Part shown: positions 1 through 7,977 of the stretch, one piece after another
How positions within the stretch are numbered: the first letter of the stretch is position 1
How the letters are laid out: every line of letters starts with the position of its first letter
DNA from: Mariniblastus sp.
GTDB lineage: Bacteria; Planctomycetota; Planctomycetia; Pirellulales; Pirellulaceae
DNA length: 37,084 nt
Direction of reading: 5' to 3'
NCBI GenBank assembly: GCA_028823415.1
Contig: JAPKBL010000047.1
Location: 1-37,084, forward strand
Made by a program: the position numbers and the translations under genes
Notes under the pieces: generated by a model
The model's database searches: none
The model's input: the letters and a program-made list of their open reading frames with translations, nothing else
Told to the model about the DNA's origin: nothing

Positions 1-30
1 CTCGCCTTCCATGAACTCGCCCTCCATGAA
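1..30. repeat. 15-bp tandem repeat coding for EFMEG units
   Basis: Two 15-bp units, CTCGCCTTCCATGAA and CTCGCCCTCCATGAA, differ at one base and sit at the very edge of the window. On the minus strand they encode E-F-M-E-G twice, and the frame continues with another Glu, so more copies may lie outside. Confidence 0.6.
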
Positions 31-435
31 CTCTGGGGCAGGACTGTGGCCGCATTCGCATCCCGATTCAGAACCGCAATCATCGCAGTATCGCTCGCCG
101 TAGAGTCCACGAAGCAACGAACCGGGTTGCCAACAACCACTCCAGCAGAACTCGCGACTGGTACCACAACCCTCGTCACAGCAAGGATCTTGTGCGTCCG
201 GCGGTGTACTTCTCCATTCACCGTAATAGGTTTCAGCACACCCGCTTCCACACGCCCATCGCCCGCGAAGCTGGCGGACACCGTCCAAGGGGCGGTAAAT
301 AGGATCAACGCAGTCGACGACATCACATCGATTACAACTCATCGAGACATCCACGCCGCAACCCATAGGTCCACAACAGCCAATTGACATCGCTGAAATA
401 GCCAAACTTGTTAAGATCAAGCACAATCGAATCAT
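1..435 (-). CDS. Cys-rich secreted or lipoprotein-like planctomycete protein, 3' end outside window
   Basis: Reading the minus strand from the ATG at 435 gives 145 uninterrupted codons running off the window. The first 19 residues form a hydrophobic export signal ending in S-I-G-C, an imperfect lipobox with Cys20. The mature part has about 16 more cysteines, in motifs such as C-G-P-M-G-C, C-G-S-G-C and D-P-C-C-D-E-G-C, plus a Y-Y-G-E-W-R-S-x-P-P-D stretch that I associate with small exported proteins of planctomycetes. Function unknown; disulfide-stabilised envelope protein is an inference. The visible end repeats the pentapeptide EFMEG twice. A 113-residue frame on the opposite strand (46-387) lacks a signal peptide or any recognisable motif, and I treat it as its shadow. 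Confidence 0.72.
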   Translation of the reverse strand, partial: MIRLCLILTSLAISAMSIGCCGPMGCGVDVSMSCNRCDVVDCVDPIYRPLDGVRQLRGRWACGSGCAETYYGEWRSTPPDAQDPCCDEGCGTSREFCWSGCWQPGSLLRGLYGERYCDDCGSESGCECGHSPAPEFMEGEFMEGE

Positions 436-581
436 TCGTTCATCCCCCAATGAAGTAGACATGCAAAGTGCATGCTTGGGATTTATCGACCGTTATTTGT
501 TCACCAATCAAAAAAAACCATACAATTGGTAAACTTTCGCAACTTTCATTTCGCCCCATCTATTTTTTCAAAGCAACTCGA

Positions 582-1031
582 ATGCAGTCTCTTTTGAAAG
601 TAATTTTTGCCAGCTTGCTTGCATGCACTTTGATTGGATGCAGTGACGCCAATCGTTCTAAAATCATTGGGACTTGGGGGATCCAACAAGCCGATACCGT
701 GATGGAGCGAATCAATGAAGATGGCCCTGATCCAACACTCGATCCAGGAGATTTTTCAGTCAATCCAGGCCCGCCAAAAATGTTGATCCGTTTCAGCTGG
801 AATGGACAATTGGAATCGTCAACAAAGATGGGGGAGATCGATCAAGGAAAAATTGGAACATGGGAATTTATTTCCTACGATGCATCATCCGATAAAATGA
901 TGGTGTTATGCGACATCCAGAACCAACAATCCGAACACGAAATTACTTTCATCAATCCGACAACCATTAAACTAGTGCCGCCCAACATGGCCGGCACCCG
1001 CACGAAAATCACATTTACCAAACAGCCATAA
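582..1031 (+). CDS. Small lipoprotein, lipocalin-like domain possible
   Basis: 149 residues from the ATG at 582. I chose it over an in-frame ATG at 468 because it begins a clean lipoprotein signal: Lys near the start, a hydrophobic core, and the lipobox L-I-G-C with Cys20. The mature part starts with K-I-I-G-T-W and has alternating hydrophobic beta-strand-like segments ending in T-K-I-T-F. This resembles small planctomycete lipoproteins that measure a G-T-W...G-x-W-x-F pattern as in lipocalin-like folds, but I cannot name a family. The following gene starts 36 bp downstream and is also a lipoprotein with a G-I-W motif, so the two are probably co-transcribed. Function unknown. Confidence 0.7.
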   Translation: MQSLLKVIFASLLACTLIGCSDANRSKIIGTWGIQQADTVMERINEDGPDPTLDPGDFSVNPGPPKMLIRFSWNGQLESSTKMGEIDQGKIGTWEFISYDASSDKMMVLCDIQNQQSEHEITFINPTTIKLVPPNMAGTRTKITFTKQP

Positions 1032-1067
1032 AGCGATTGCTTATTTCGTGGTGAAAGGGAGTTTACC

Positions 1068-1727
1068 ATGTTGAAAAATAGATCTTCACGAACACTCATT
1101 TTAGTCAGCATCTTATTCGCTGGTTCCCTGGTTGGGATGCTAGGTTGCTCCGAACCAAACTCGGAAACGTCCGACAAAAGTCAATCCACGGATCCCAGTA
1201 TCGAAACCGCTTCCGTGACCATCCCAACCAATGCCACTGTCGAAGCGAAACTCACTTTGGACGACTTGCCGGGAATTTGGCTCGGCAACGCAGTTTTGGA
1301 TGAAGCAAAACTGACACAAAAAATTTCGTCACTGACGCCTGAACAACAGGACCTTGTCCTCGCCAAAGCATCCAGCTTTCTGTCCACGATCATGGCGATT
1401 GAGTATAAAACCGATGGCACGCTCGAAAACGATTTAGAAATGGTTTCGATGGACGGCCAAGTGATGCGAGACGGTTCCCAAGGCAACTGGCGCGTTCTCG
1501 AATCGCGAGTTGACGGATTAGTCATTGAAACATCAGAAACACTGCCCAACGGTACGATTGCCAAGAATGAGTCATTTTTAAAGTTTTTTGCCGATGGGAA
1601 TCGTTTTGTCACGGCCGTTACCCTTGGCCCGGATCTTCAAGATTGCGATGCGATGATCGTATTTGAAAAGCAGCAATTAACGGGGGTAAATGTCGCGGAA
1701 CAGAAACTGGAAACTGAAAAACGATAA
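1068..1727 (+). CDS. Lipoprotein of unknown function
   Basis: 219 residues, ATG preceded by a purine-rich Shine-Dalgarno (GAAAGGGAG). The N-terminus is a lipoprotein signal with lipobox M-L-G-C (Cys27). A Ser/Thr-rich linker follows, then a domain starting near residue 68 with L-P-G-I-W-L-G-N, containing G-N-W-R-V-L-E and ending in M-I-V-F-E-K. The plan (signal, linker, G-x-W start, beta-rich body) parallels the gene just upstream, suggesting distant relatives or functional partners at the cell envelope. Not recognised beyond this. A 143-codon frame on the opposite strand is a shadow. Confidence 0.72.
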   Translation: MLKNRSSRTLILVSILFAGSLVGMLGCSEPNSETSDKSQSTDPSIETASVTIPTNATVEAKLTLDDLPGIWLGNAVLDEAKLTQKISSLTPEQQDLVLAKASSFLSTIMAIEYKTDGTLENDLEMVSMDGQVMRDGSQGNWRVLESRVDGLVIETSETLPNGTIAKNESFLKFFADGNRFVTAVTLGPDLQDCDAMIVFEKQQLTGVNVAEQKLETEKR

Positions 1728-1817
1728 TTCACTCACACTTGCCATCCATGGTCACTCGGGTTCAAGCCTCGCGAACACTGGCATATAATGCGATTTTCAC
1801 AAGCAGAAGAAACGCGC

Positions 1818-2291
1818 ATGTCTCAACCATCCTTGCCGCCCGCCATGTTACTGCGCAGCTTCCTCACGGTCGCTTCGGGTTACGTGATGACTGTGTTGTC
1901 GCTCTTCTCGACATTTGCATTACTGGGGTATTTGTGGTTTCCAGGTTTTGTCGAGTACCTAGCTCTCGCACCATCCCTTCAAGAGGAGATCATGGCATCG
2001 GATCCATGGTCAGTCATTCCCGTTCCGATGTTCTGTCTGGCTGTCGTTTTTAATTGTGTTTTATGTGCCTTGATCGGATGGCTGGTAGTACGAACCGCAC
2101 CGTTCGCCTTTTTCCCCCATGCAGTATTTGTTGCTGTTTTGATGTTTGTCATGCATTTGCAGACCATCATTCAGGACGCTCCCGAAAAGAAAACAATGAC
2201 ACTTATCTTTTTGCTTTGCTTCCCAATAAGTCTGTTGATTGGTGCTAAAATTTCAGCCAATCGATTGATCGAAACAACCCCCGAGTATTAA
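1818..2291 (+). CDS. Small integral membrane protein, about four TM segments
   Basis: 157 residues from the ATG at 1818 (an in-frame ATG at 1788 would add ten polar residues). Hydrophobic segments lie at roughly residues 15-40, 60-85, 93-112 and 125-145, linked by short charged loops. The C-terminus is polar. No catalytic motif was found and I do not recognise the family. It lies between the lipoproteins and trkH, about 70 bp before the latter on the same strand. Confidence 0.65.
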   Translation: MSQPSLPPAMLLRSFLTVASGYVMTVLSLFSTFALLGYLWFPGFVEYLALAPSLQEEIMASDPWSVIPVPMFCLAVVFNCVLCALIGWLVVRTAPFAFFPHAVFVAVLMFVMHLQTIIQDAPEKKTMTLIFLLCFPISLLIGAKISANRLIETTPEY

Positions 2292-2363
2292 ACTTGCTGA
2301 GCTATCAAATTTAGATGGCTCCCTCGTGATTCAGAGTAATCCTCCGTCCCTCCGACCGATCTC

Positions 2364-4280
2364 ATGAATTTTCGTATCCTTTCCAAATTGCTTGGCGTGC
2401 TCAGTTTTCTGATCGGCAGCTTCATGCTGTTCAGTTTGATCTGGGCTGATCCAAATATCGGATCCCATACCGATGCAGTTGTAAAAGCAACTCAGCTAGA
2501 GCGAGACGGTATCTGGGGGCTGATTTACAGTGTGGCCATTTGCTGGGTTTTAGGGGGTCTCTTGGTTCAATACGGCCGCGCCGGTGGTGACTCGAAAATC
2601 TACCGCAAAGAAGCGATGGCAGTCGTCGGCTTAAGCTGGGTCTTGGCCAGCGTGTTAGGCGCCATGCCCTATATTTTCAGTGGCACGAGTCGAGGGCCAT
2701 CGATCCGTGTCTTTCATCAACCCGACACCGTCGCCGTCGCCTCGTCTCGCTGGAAACTCTGGGAGACCTGGCAAGAAACCGACCGATGGAAAGACACCGA
2801 GCCTCAAGATCCAGATTCCGCCCGTCTGGCGGAATCTGAAAACTTAATCGTCCTTGAAACACTCGCCAACGCGACAGCCCGAGGACTGTCCACTCGGGAA
2901 TTCATCGAGTCCACGGGGCTCCCTGAGGCACCCGCCGTATTCTCGCGGTTGAAGCAACAATCACCGTGGAATAAATGGCTTATCGGGCCGGGCGAGGAAT
3001 CCGCGGCCCCGGCTGACCGAGCGACCCATTATCGACTGAAGTGGGTGAAGATGGGACTGGTAGACTCCTTATTTGAATCGCAATCCGGGTTTAGTACGAC
3101 CGGCGCGACCGTCATCTGCGATTTAGAAGACCCCCACCTTGTCCCTCACTGTATTCTTTTCTGGAGAGCCAGTACTCAGTTTCTCGGTGGTTTAGGAATC
3201 ATCGTCTTGTTTGTGGTCCTGCTCGGCCAAGGATCTGCGGGCAAGGCATTGATGAGAACCGAAATGCCCGGCCCCACTCAGGAAAGCTCGCGGGCGAGAA
3301 TGCAACACACCGCTTGGCGTTTTGCAGGCATGTACCTGTTGCTGAATATTATCCTCGCGGCCATCCTGTTTTTTCTCGGGATGTCGCCATTCGATTCCAT
3401 TTGCCATTCCTTTGCGACCATGGCAACCGGGGGATTTAGCACCTACAACGACAGCCTTGGCCATTTTTTTAATCGGGGCCTAAACGGGCGGGCGATTGAA
3501 TACGTTGTGATCCTGTTTATGACCTTGGCTGGCGCAAATTTTTTGCTGCTTTTCCTCGTACTCAAAGGGAAGCCGAAAAAGCTGTTGGTTGACCTCGAAT
3601 TTCGCACCTACCTCGGCATTATCGTGTTCGCGACTATCGTCATTGTCGTCTTTGGCATGCGTGCCGGTAACGTTGACTTCCAACCGTTTGAGACTGCTTT
3701 TCGAAACAGCCTGTTTCAAGTCGTTTCCATTATCACCACAACAGGATATGGAACCGCTGACTTCGATCAATGGAATCAACTCGGCCGAGGGTTACTCTTA
3801 CTCCTGATGTTCGTCGGTGGGTGCGCCGGTAGCACCGGTGGCGGGATGAAGGTTATTCGCCATATTCTATTTTTTAAGATCCTGCGGATTGAAGTCGAAG
3901 GCTCCTTTCAACCCAAAGAAGTTCGCCTGCTGAAGCTCGGTGGAAAGGCAGCCGAAGACCAATCCCTCCGCCATTCAATCCTTGTCTATTTTGGTCTAAT
4001 TATCGCTCTATTCGCCTTTGGCTTCCTGTTCGTGATCGCCTTTGAGCCAGACCTTACTTGGGGGACCAATCAACAAAACAAACTGATTGATTCAGCAAGT
4101 GCCGTCGCGTCAACGCTCAACAATATTGGGCCCGGTCTCGGCATTGTCGGGTCGACCGAGAATTACGCAAATTTCAGCGTGCCTTCAAAATCGTTATTCA
4201 TCTTGCTAATGATGCTCGGCCGGTTGGAAGTATTTCCGATCCTTGTTCTATTCGCTCCCAGGTTTTGGCGCGATCAATAA
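2364..4280 (+). CDS. trkH: TrkH-type potassium uptake protein
   Basis: 638 residues. Membrane subunit of Trk/Ktr K+ uptake, with four TM-P-loop-TM units whose filter sequences are visible: S-T-T-G-A-T (243-248), A-T-G-G-F-S-T (354-360), T-T-T-G-Y-G-T (458-464) and T-L-N-N-I-G-P (584-590). The segment [11 protein letters not shown] after the third loop is also typical of TrkH. The family is usually about 480-500 residues. The extra length is a polar stretch at about 108-230, between M-P-Y-I-F-S-G and D-S-L-F-E-S, which is normally a short exterior loop. No cytoplasmic NAD-binding partner (TrkA) is in the window, so it must be encoded elsewhere. No close upstream Shine-Dalgarno. Confidence 0.93.
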   Translation: MNFRILSKLLGVLSFLIGSFMLFSLIWADPNIGSHTDAVVKATQLERDGIWGLIYSVAICWVLGGLLVQYGRAGGDSKIYRKEAMAVVGLSWVLASVLGAMPYIFSGTSRGPSIRVFHQPDTVAVASSRWKLWETWQETDRWKDTEPQDPDSARLAESENLIVLETLANATARGLSTREFIESTGLPEAPAVFSRLKQQSPWNKWLIGPGEESAAPADRATHYRLKWVKMGLVDSLFESQSGFSTTGATVICDLEDPHLVPHCILFWRASTQFLGGLGIIVLFVVLLGQGSAGKALMRTEMPGPTQESSRARMQHTAWRFAGMYLLLNIILAAILFFLGMSPFDSICHSFATMATGGFSTYNDSLGHFFNRGLNGRAIEYVVILFMTLAGANFLLLFLVLKGKPKKLLVDLEFRTYLGIIVFATIVIVVFGMRAGNVDFQPFETAFRNSLFQVVSIITTTGYGTADFDQWNQLGRGLLLLLMFVGGCAGSTGGGMKVIRHILFFKILRIEVEGSFQPKEVRLLKLGGKAAEDQSLRHSILVYFGLIIALFAFGFLFVIAFEPDLTWGTNQQNKLIDSASAVASTLNNIGPGLGIVGSTENYANFSVPSKSLFILLMMLGRLEVFPILVLFAPRFWRDQ

Positions 4281-4363
4281 GCGTGCGAGACAAATGTCTC
4301 ATCGCTTCACCATCACCACCTCCACATTGCAGTTATCATGTTAAGGGGTTAGATCTTTATTGA

Positions 4364-4713
4364 TTAGGCAAGAATCTCATGCAACACGTTGCCATGCACG
4401 TCGGTTAAACGGACATCTCTACCCGCGTACCGATACGTCAACCGCTCGTGCCATGCTCTGTCTCGGTTCGAATGCCCGATCGCCAATCGAGCGCTAGTTC
4501 GGCCTCCGCTTGATTTGAACTATTATGGCACTCATAACAGTGCTCAACCAATACTGGGCGGATTCGAGATTCAAAAAACTCCGACTGAGATTCCTGCTTC
4601 GCGAAACTTGAATCGCCCCAGACGGCGGTCAGAAAAACAAAACTAATCGACGTCATAGCTGACCGTCGCGACAAAAAACAAACGGTCAAAAACATTTTAG
4701 TTCTTAATTGCAT
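4364..4713 (-). pseudogene. Deletion relic: 5' end of PSCyt1 gene joined to 3' end of DUF1501 gene
   Basis: From the ATG at 4713 the minus strand encodes a signal peptide, then F-F-E-S-R-I-R-P-V-L-V-E-H-C-Y-E-C-H. This is the start of a planctomycete cytochrome c domain with its C-x-x-C-H haem motif. The frame stops at 4438 after 91 codons. In another frame, 4450 down to the stop at 4364 encodes [12 protein letters not shown] then [10 protein letters not shown]. This is the extreme C-terminus of a DUF1501 protein, nearly identical to that of the intact gene ending at 28229. Everything between (most of the DUF1549/DUF1553 gene and most of the DUF1501 gene) is missing, and the two remnants are out of frame. 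The junction is near 4451-4460. Confidence 0.75.
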
Positions 4714-4850
4714 ATTGAATTCTGGCCGAGCGAAATATTTCTCCTATTATCGTAACTAAACGGTTTTCAATTTGCGATCACATTACATTTTTTTCGTACA
4801 ATGGAAGCACGACCATTCGAAACTACAAACATAAACTCTCTTGATATAGC

Positions 4851-5372
4851 GTGAACGACACCAACCAAAATACTGACACAGCGGTGGGGGGAGGGGTGGA
4901 ACCCGTGGTTCTCGCAACTCTCGCACACCCTGTGAATCCCCAAAAAATTGACCGCTGGGGGCATCTGATCTTTTTGTTGTTCGCTTCTGTGATCATGCTT
5001 CTCTCAGTGCTGATGAGCACGGATGGCAAAAAGTCTGTTTTTTTGCCCGGCTTTAGCAGCCCATTTCCGGATACTTGCTCCAGCCGGCGATTGCTTGGAA
5101 TTGACTGCCCCGGTTGCGGACTCACGCGGGCGTTTATTTGTATTAGCCACGGACAACTTGAAAAAGCTTGGCGATTTAATCCCGCAAGTTTCGTTGTTTA
5201 TTTATTCATCGCGATTCAGATTCCGTGGCATGCGTTTCAGATCTGGCGACTTCAGTCCGGGAAAGCATCCATCCATTGGCCCTTCATCTACTGGATACCA
5301 ATGGCCGTTGCGGTGATCCTCTTAGCCAATTGGGTTTGGACGCTGGCTCGCTTTCAATTACCGATGCCTTAA
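4851..5372 (+). CDS. DUF2752 membrane protein
   Basis: 173 residues from a GTG start at 4851. It carries the hallmark C-P-G-C-G-L-T-R (Cys86 to Arg93) of DUF2752, followed by the usual G-x-L-x-x-A-W-x-F-N-P. Hydrophobic segments lie near residues 37-55, 112-130 and 145-165. The family's function is not established; the paired cysteines on a membrane helix suggest metal or redox chemistry, which is inference. The next gene starts 4 bp after the stop, so the two are very likely translated from one mRNA. The N-terminal 35 residues are polar and poorly constrained, so a later start is possible. Confidence 0.82.
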   Translation: MNDTNQNTDTAVGGGVEPVVLATLAHPVNPQKIDRWGHLIFLLFASVIMLLSVLMSTDGKKSVFLPGFSSPFPDTCSSRRLLGIDCPGCGLTRAFICISHGQLEKAWRFNPASFVVYLFIAIQIPWHAFQIWRLQSGKASIHWPFIYWIPMAVAVILLANWVWTLARFQLPMP

Positions 5373-5376
5373 ATCG

Positions 5377-6195
5377 ATGTTCAAAAAGACACTCTCCATT
5401 GGCGACTCCCAGTTCCACGTGATCGATCACGGCCAAGGGCCTCCGTTATTGCTGGTCCATGGTTTTCCGCTCAATCAAAGCATGTGGAAATTCCAAATTT
5501 CGAAGTTTGCGAAAACCCACCGCGTCATCTGCCCGGATCTCGCAGGTTTTGGCTTGAGTCAATGTGACCAACCCCGCGCGACCCTCCAAAACCACGCGGA
5601 AGATTTATCTCAAATTTTGGACGCCTTGAATGTCCAAGAACGTGTGATCTTTTGCGGCCTCTCGATGGGTGGCTACATTGGTTGGGAATTCTGGAAACAC
5701 TACCCAGAAAAAATCAGCGGAATCGTTGCCTGCAATACCCGCGCCGCCAATGACAGCCCCGAAGTCGCACGCGCCCGATTAATTTCAGCTAAATCCATTT
5801 TCAAAACGGGAACACAGGTTCTTGCCCAGCAAATGGCGCCTCGTCTGATTTATGGCAAGCCACAAGAACTGAAAACCTCAATCCAGTCCGCCCTCGAGCA
5901 AATGATCGAATCGGCCTCACCTGAGTCAGTGGCCGCCGGGCAGGTTGCCATGTCCACCCGCCACGATGCTACTTCATGGTTACCAATGATTGATTGCCCA
6001 ACCCTCTTCGTCGGTGGACAGTACGATCAGATCACGACGGCCCAAGAGATGAGCAACAACGCCGCCTTAATTCCCAATGCCCAGTTTGTCGAGATCCAAG
6101 GCGCAGGACACCTCACTCCTCTAGAACAACCCGAATCATTCAATACTCGGGTTTTGGAATTTTTAAACTCAACTCATTTCCGCAGACCTCAATGA
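5377..6195 (+). CDS. Alpha/beta hydrolase
   Basis: 272 residues, the usual length for a single-domain alpha/beta-hydrolase fold enzyme. Visible landmarks are the oxyanion-hole H-G-F-P (28-31), the nucleophile elbow G-L-S-M-G-G with Ser96, the acid Asp217 in G-G-Q-Y-D-Q, and the catalytic His245 in G-A-G-H-L. This is closest in style to the esterase/3-oxoadipate enol-lactonase-like group, but substrate cannot be read from sequence. No signal peptide, so cytoplasmic. It starts 4 bp after the DUF2752 stop, indicating translational coupling, although I know of no functional link between the two. Confidence 0.9.
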   Translation: MFKKTLSIGDSQFHVIDHGQGPPLLLVHGFPLNQSMWKFQISKFAKTHRVICPDLAGFGLSQCDQPRATLQNHAEDLSQILDALNVQERVIFCGLSMGGYIGWEFWKHYPEKISGIVACNTRAANDSPEVARARLISAKSIFKTGTQVLAQQMAPRLIYGKPQELKTSIQSALEQMIESASPESVAAGQVAMSTRHDATSWLPMIDCPTLFVGGQYDQITTAQEMSNNAALIPNAQFVEIQGAGHLTPLEQPESFNTRVLEFLNSTHFRRPQ

Positions 6196-6313
6196 CCCGA
6201 CAAAACCGCTGTCCTTTCAAGAGAAATCTCGCGTGAAATTCCCACGATGAAAATTTCAGCGGTAACAACTGCGAACCGTGTGATTTATCGACAGAAACCA
6301 TAACAACCGGAAT

Positions 6314-6526
6314 TCAATCGTACCAAGCAAACTTTCCCTGCTCGATCGCGGCCGTTCCTTCGATCGCTACCGCGGAACAAGGTCGCGATCCCTCTTCCCG
6401 ACAACGTAACATTTCTGCCTGAATTTCGTACTGGCGAATCAATCGAGGAAGCAAGTCAGAAATGCTCTGCAAACCAGTCCGATTCTTCGCAGCAGAAAGT
6501 TGAGGCGTGTTGAGTGGCTTAATCAT
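6314..6526 (-). CDS. Small hypothetical protein, 70 aa
   Basis: 70 residues read leftward from the ATG at 6526, with a good Shine-Dalgarno (GGAG, 7 bases before the start). The protein is soluble and probably largely helical, with a segment L-P-R-L-I-R-Q-Y-E-I-Q-A-E-M. It contains two cysteines and no recognised motif. It stands alone in a 700-bp interval between two plus-strand units. Codon composition is compatible with coding, but there is no homology I can name, so confidence is moderate. Confidence 0.5.
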   Translation of the reverse strand: MIKPLNTPQLSAAKNRTGLQSISDLLPRLIRQYEIQAEMLRCREEGSRPCSAVAIEGTAAIEQGKFAWYD

Positions 6527-6828
6527 TTTCAGCTCCCGCTTGAAGTGGTTTCAATTCGTGATTGTTTGAAATCAAAAAACGCTTTGTCTGAAAACAACTA
6601 TTGGGTTATTGAGTGACACCTCTGGTCGTTCCTAAAATAAATCCTTAAAAAAAATTCTAACTACCCAAAAACTGGGCAAGGTTGCAGAAATTTCGTCACC
6701 TCGAAACTCGACTTCCCGCCGAGTGGACCAAACGTGTCACGCAGCAACGCCAACGCGTTTGCCTCCCTATTTAATGAAATACCGCCGACCCAGCGGTCAA
6801 ATCGAACAATCCATGGATGGGCTTAACA
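6527..6828. other. Intergenic stretch with no gene seen
   Basis: A-rich tracts around 6640-6660 and short imperfect repeats only. The left part should hold the promoter of the minus-strand small gene at 6526; I could not pick out convincing -35/-10 boxes for it. Confidence 0.5.
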
Positions 6829-6857
6829 TTGACTCAATTTCACAGCGTCTTTAAAAT
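6829..6857 (+). promoter_or_regulatory. Sigma-70-type promoter of the vWA/ExbBD operon
   Basis: TTGACT at 6829-6834, a 17-bp spacer and TAAAAT at 6852-6857, each one or two mismatches from consensus with ideal spacing. Predicted transcription start near 6864, about 30 bases before the ATG at 6893. It is the only good promoter match I see upstream of the six co-directional genes. Confidence 0.6.
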
Positions 6858-6892
6858 AGGACATTCAGGTGAATCGGCAAAAATGAAATCGA

Positions 6893-7888
6893 ATGACGCA
6901 TCCCAAAAAAAGTTCCGTTGCCGCTCTCCAGGCCCCGTCGAAACCTTTCGGGTTCCATCTGCGCTCCACCGTCGAGATAAAGAAATCGCTTCCCGCTTGG
7001 CTGCTTTCGCTACTGTTACACTTCAGCTTGATTGCAGGGTTGATTTTTTTTCTAACCCGAATACCGAACGGCTCTGGCGAGGTTGAAAATCGAACTGGTG
7101 GTATCGTTCTCGTCGACGTCCAGACGGAAACAACTGAATATCTAAGTGAAGGAGACATTGCTCAAAACAGCAACCCCGCGCCAGCGCCCGACACCTCACC
7201 TCCCTCAGTCGACCTCGAGAGCCGACCTGAGTTACCGGGATTAGAAGTCACAACCGGCGAATCGTCGGGAGCTGGGGATCTCCTTGCCCATAAGCTCCCG
7301 AGTGCCGATTCATTGATCATTGGGCCTGCAGTCAAGGGACAGATCGGTGGAAAAATGACCGTCGAAGTTTTCGGAATCCCGGGAACAGGATCGCGGTTCG
7401 TCTATCTCATCGACCGTTCGAAAAGTATGGAAGGGTATAACTTTCGCCCGATGCTCTCTGCGAGGCAGGAACTTTGGAAGAGTATTAATTCTCTCAACGC
7501 GTCCAATCAATTTCAAATTATTTTTTATAACAACGACGTTGATATTTTTCGTCGAAAATTAAGCCTTCACGGGGCCAGTGACGCAAACAAAGAGGCAGCG
7601 AAACAATTCATTGAAAGCATTCGACCCGAGGGTGGCACCGATCATCTCTCGGCTTTAAAAACAGCTTTCAAGCTTGGCCCCGACGTTATTTTCTTTCTAA
7701 CCGATGCGGAGGGGGGATTTACGGCCGATGAAATCTTTGAAGTCAGTCGTCGGAACTATTCGCGGGCGATTATCAATACTATCGAATTTGGAGAAAGGCG
7801 ATCGAACGATCGCTCCCTCGAAGCAATCGCGAGAAACAGCGGTGGAAAATATATTTTCAAAAACATCAACACGCTCCGTGTGGAATAA
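6893..7888 (+). CDS. vWA-domain protein with TonB-like membrane anchor
   Basis: 331 residues. A short cytoplasmic N-terminus precedes one TM helix (about 33-54) of sequence L-L-S-L-L-L-H-F-S-L-I-A-G-L. This matches the TonB anchor, including the Ser39-x-x-x-His43 pair that TonB needs for coupling to ExbB/ExbD. A periplasmic, Pro-rich linker follows (P-A-P-A-P-D-T-S-P-P near 95-104). A von Willebrand A domain starts at about 165 with a complete MIDAS: D174-R-S176-K-S178, T249-D250 and D271. It ends without a TonB C-terminal domain. First gene of the ExbB/ExbD operon. The start is uncertain: the nearest Shine-Dalgarno-like AGGTGA (6867-6872) lies 20 bases upstream. Energised vWA transducer is an inference. 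Confidence 0.85.
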   Translation: MTHPKKSSVAALQAPSKPFGFHLRSTVEIKKSLPAWLLSLLLHFSLIAGLIFFLTRIPNGSGEVENRTGGIVLVDVQTETTEYLSEGDIAQNSNPAPAPDTSPPSVDLESRPELPGLEVTTGESSGAGDLLAHKLPSADSLIIGPAVKGQIGGKMTVEVFGIPGTGSRFVYLIDRSKSMEGYNFRPMLSARQELWKSINSLNASNQFQIIFYNNDVDIFRRKLSLHGASDANKEAAKQFIESIRPEGGTDHLSALKTAFKLGPDVIFFLTDAEGGFTADEIFEVSRRNYSRAIINTIEFGERRSNDRSLEAIARNSGGKYIFKNINTLRVE

Positions 7889-7905
7889 ATGCCTCTTAGC
7901 ATAGA

Positions 7906-7917
7906 CGCTTCGAAGCG
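7906..7917. repeat. 12-bp perfect palindrome between operon genes
   Basis: CGCTTCGAAGCG reads the same on both strands and is followed by CGAAG, allowing an alternative CTTCG/CGAAG hairpin. It sits 18 bp after the vWA stop. It could be an mRNA stability or processing element, or chance. Confidence 0.3.
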
Positions 7918-7977
7918 AAGTCATTAAAAAAGCAGGGTTGTTAGACCGATCAACGGACTCCTCTCACTGGACCGCAA

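Noticed and set aside
46..387. 113-codon plus-strand frame at the left edge
   Set aside because: The opposite strand encodes a signal peptide and a patterned Cys-rich protein through the whole interval.
4293..4306. GAGACA-AA-TGTCTC palindrome after trkH as a terminator
   Set aside because: Two-base spacer and no T tract; too weak to call.
6883..7086. ATG at 6883 with a better-spaced Shine-Dalgarno and a run of seven A, suggesting a programmed frameshift into the vWA frame
   Set aside because: The frame from 6883 shows no protein motif. The vWA frame has its own ATG at 6893 and codes well from there. Seven A alone is not enough for a frameshift claim.
7906..7920. CGCTTCGAAGCG palindrome as a terminator inside the vWA operon
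   Set aside because: No T tract follows, and the next gene continues in the same direction after 60 bp. Kept only as a low-confidence palindrome.
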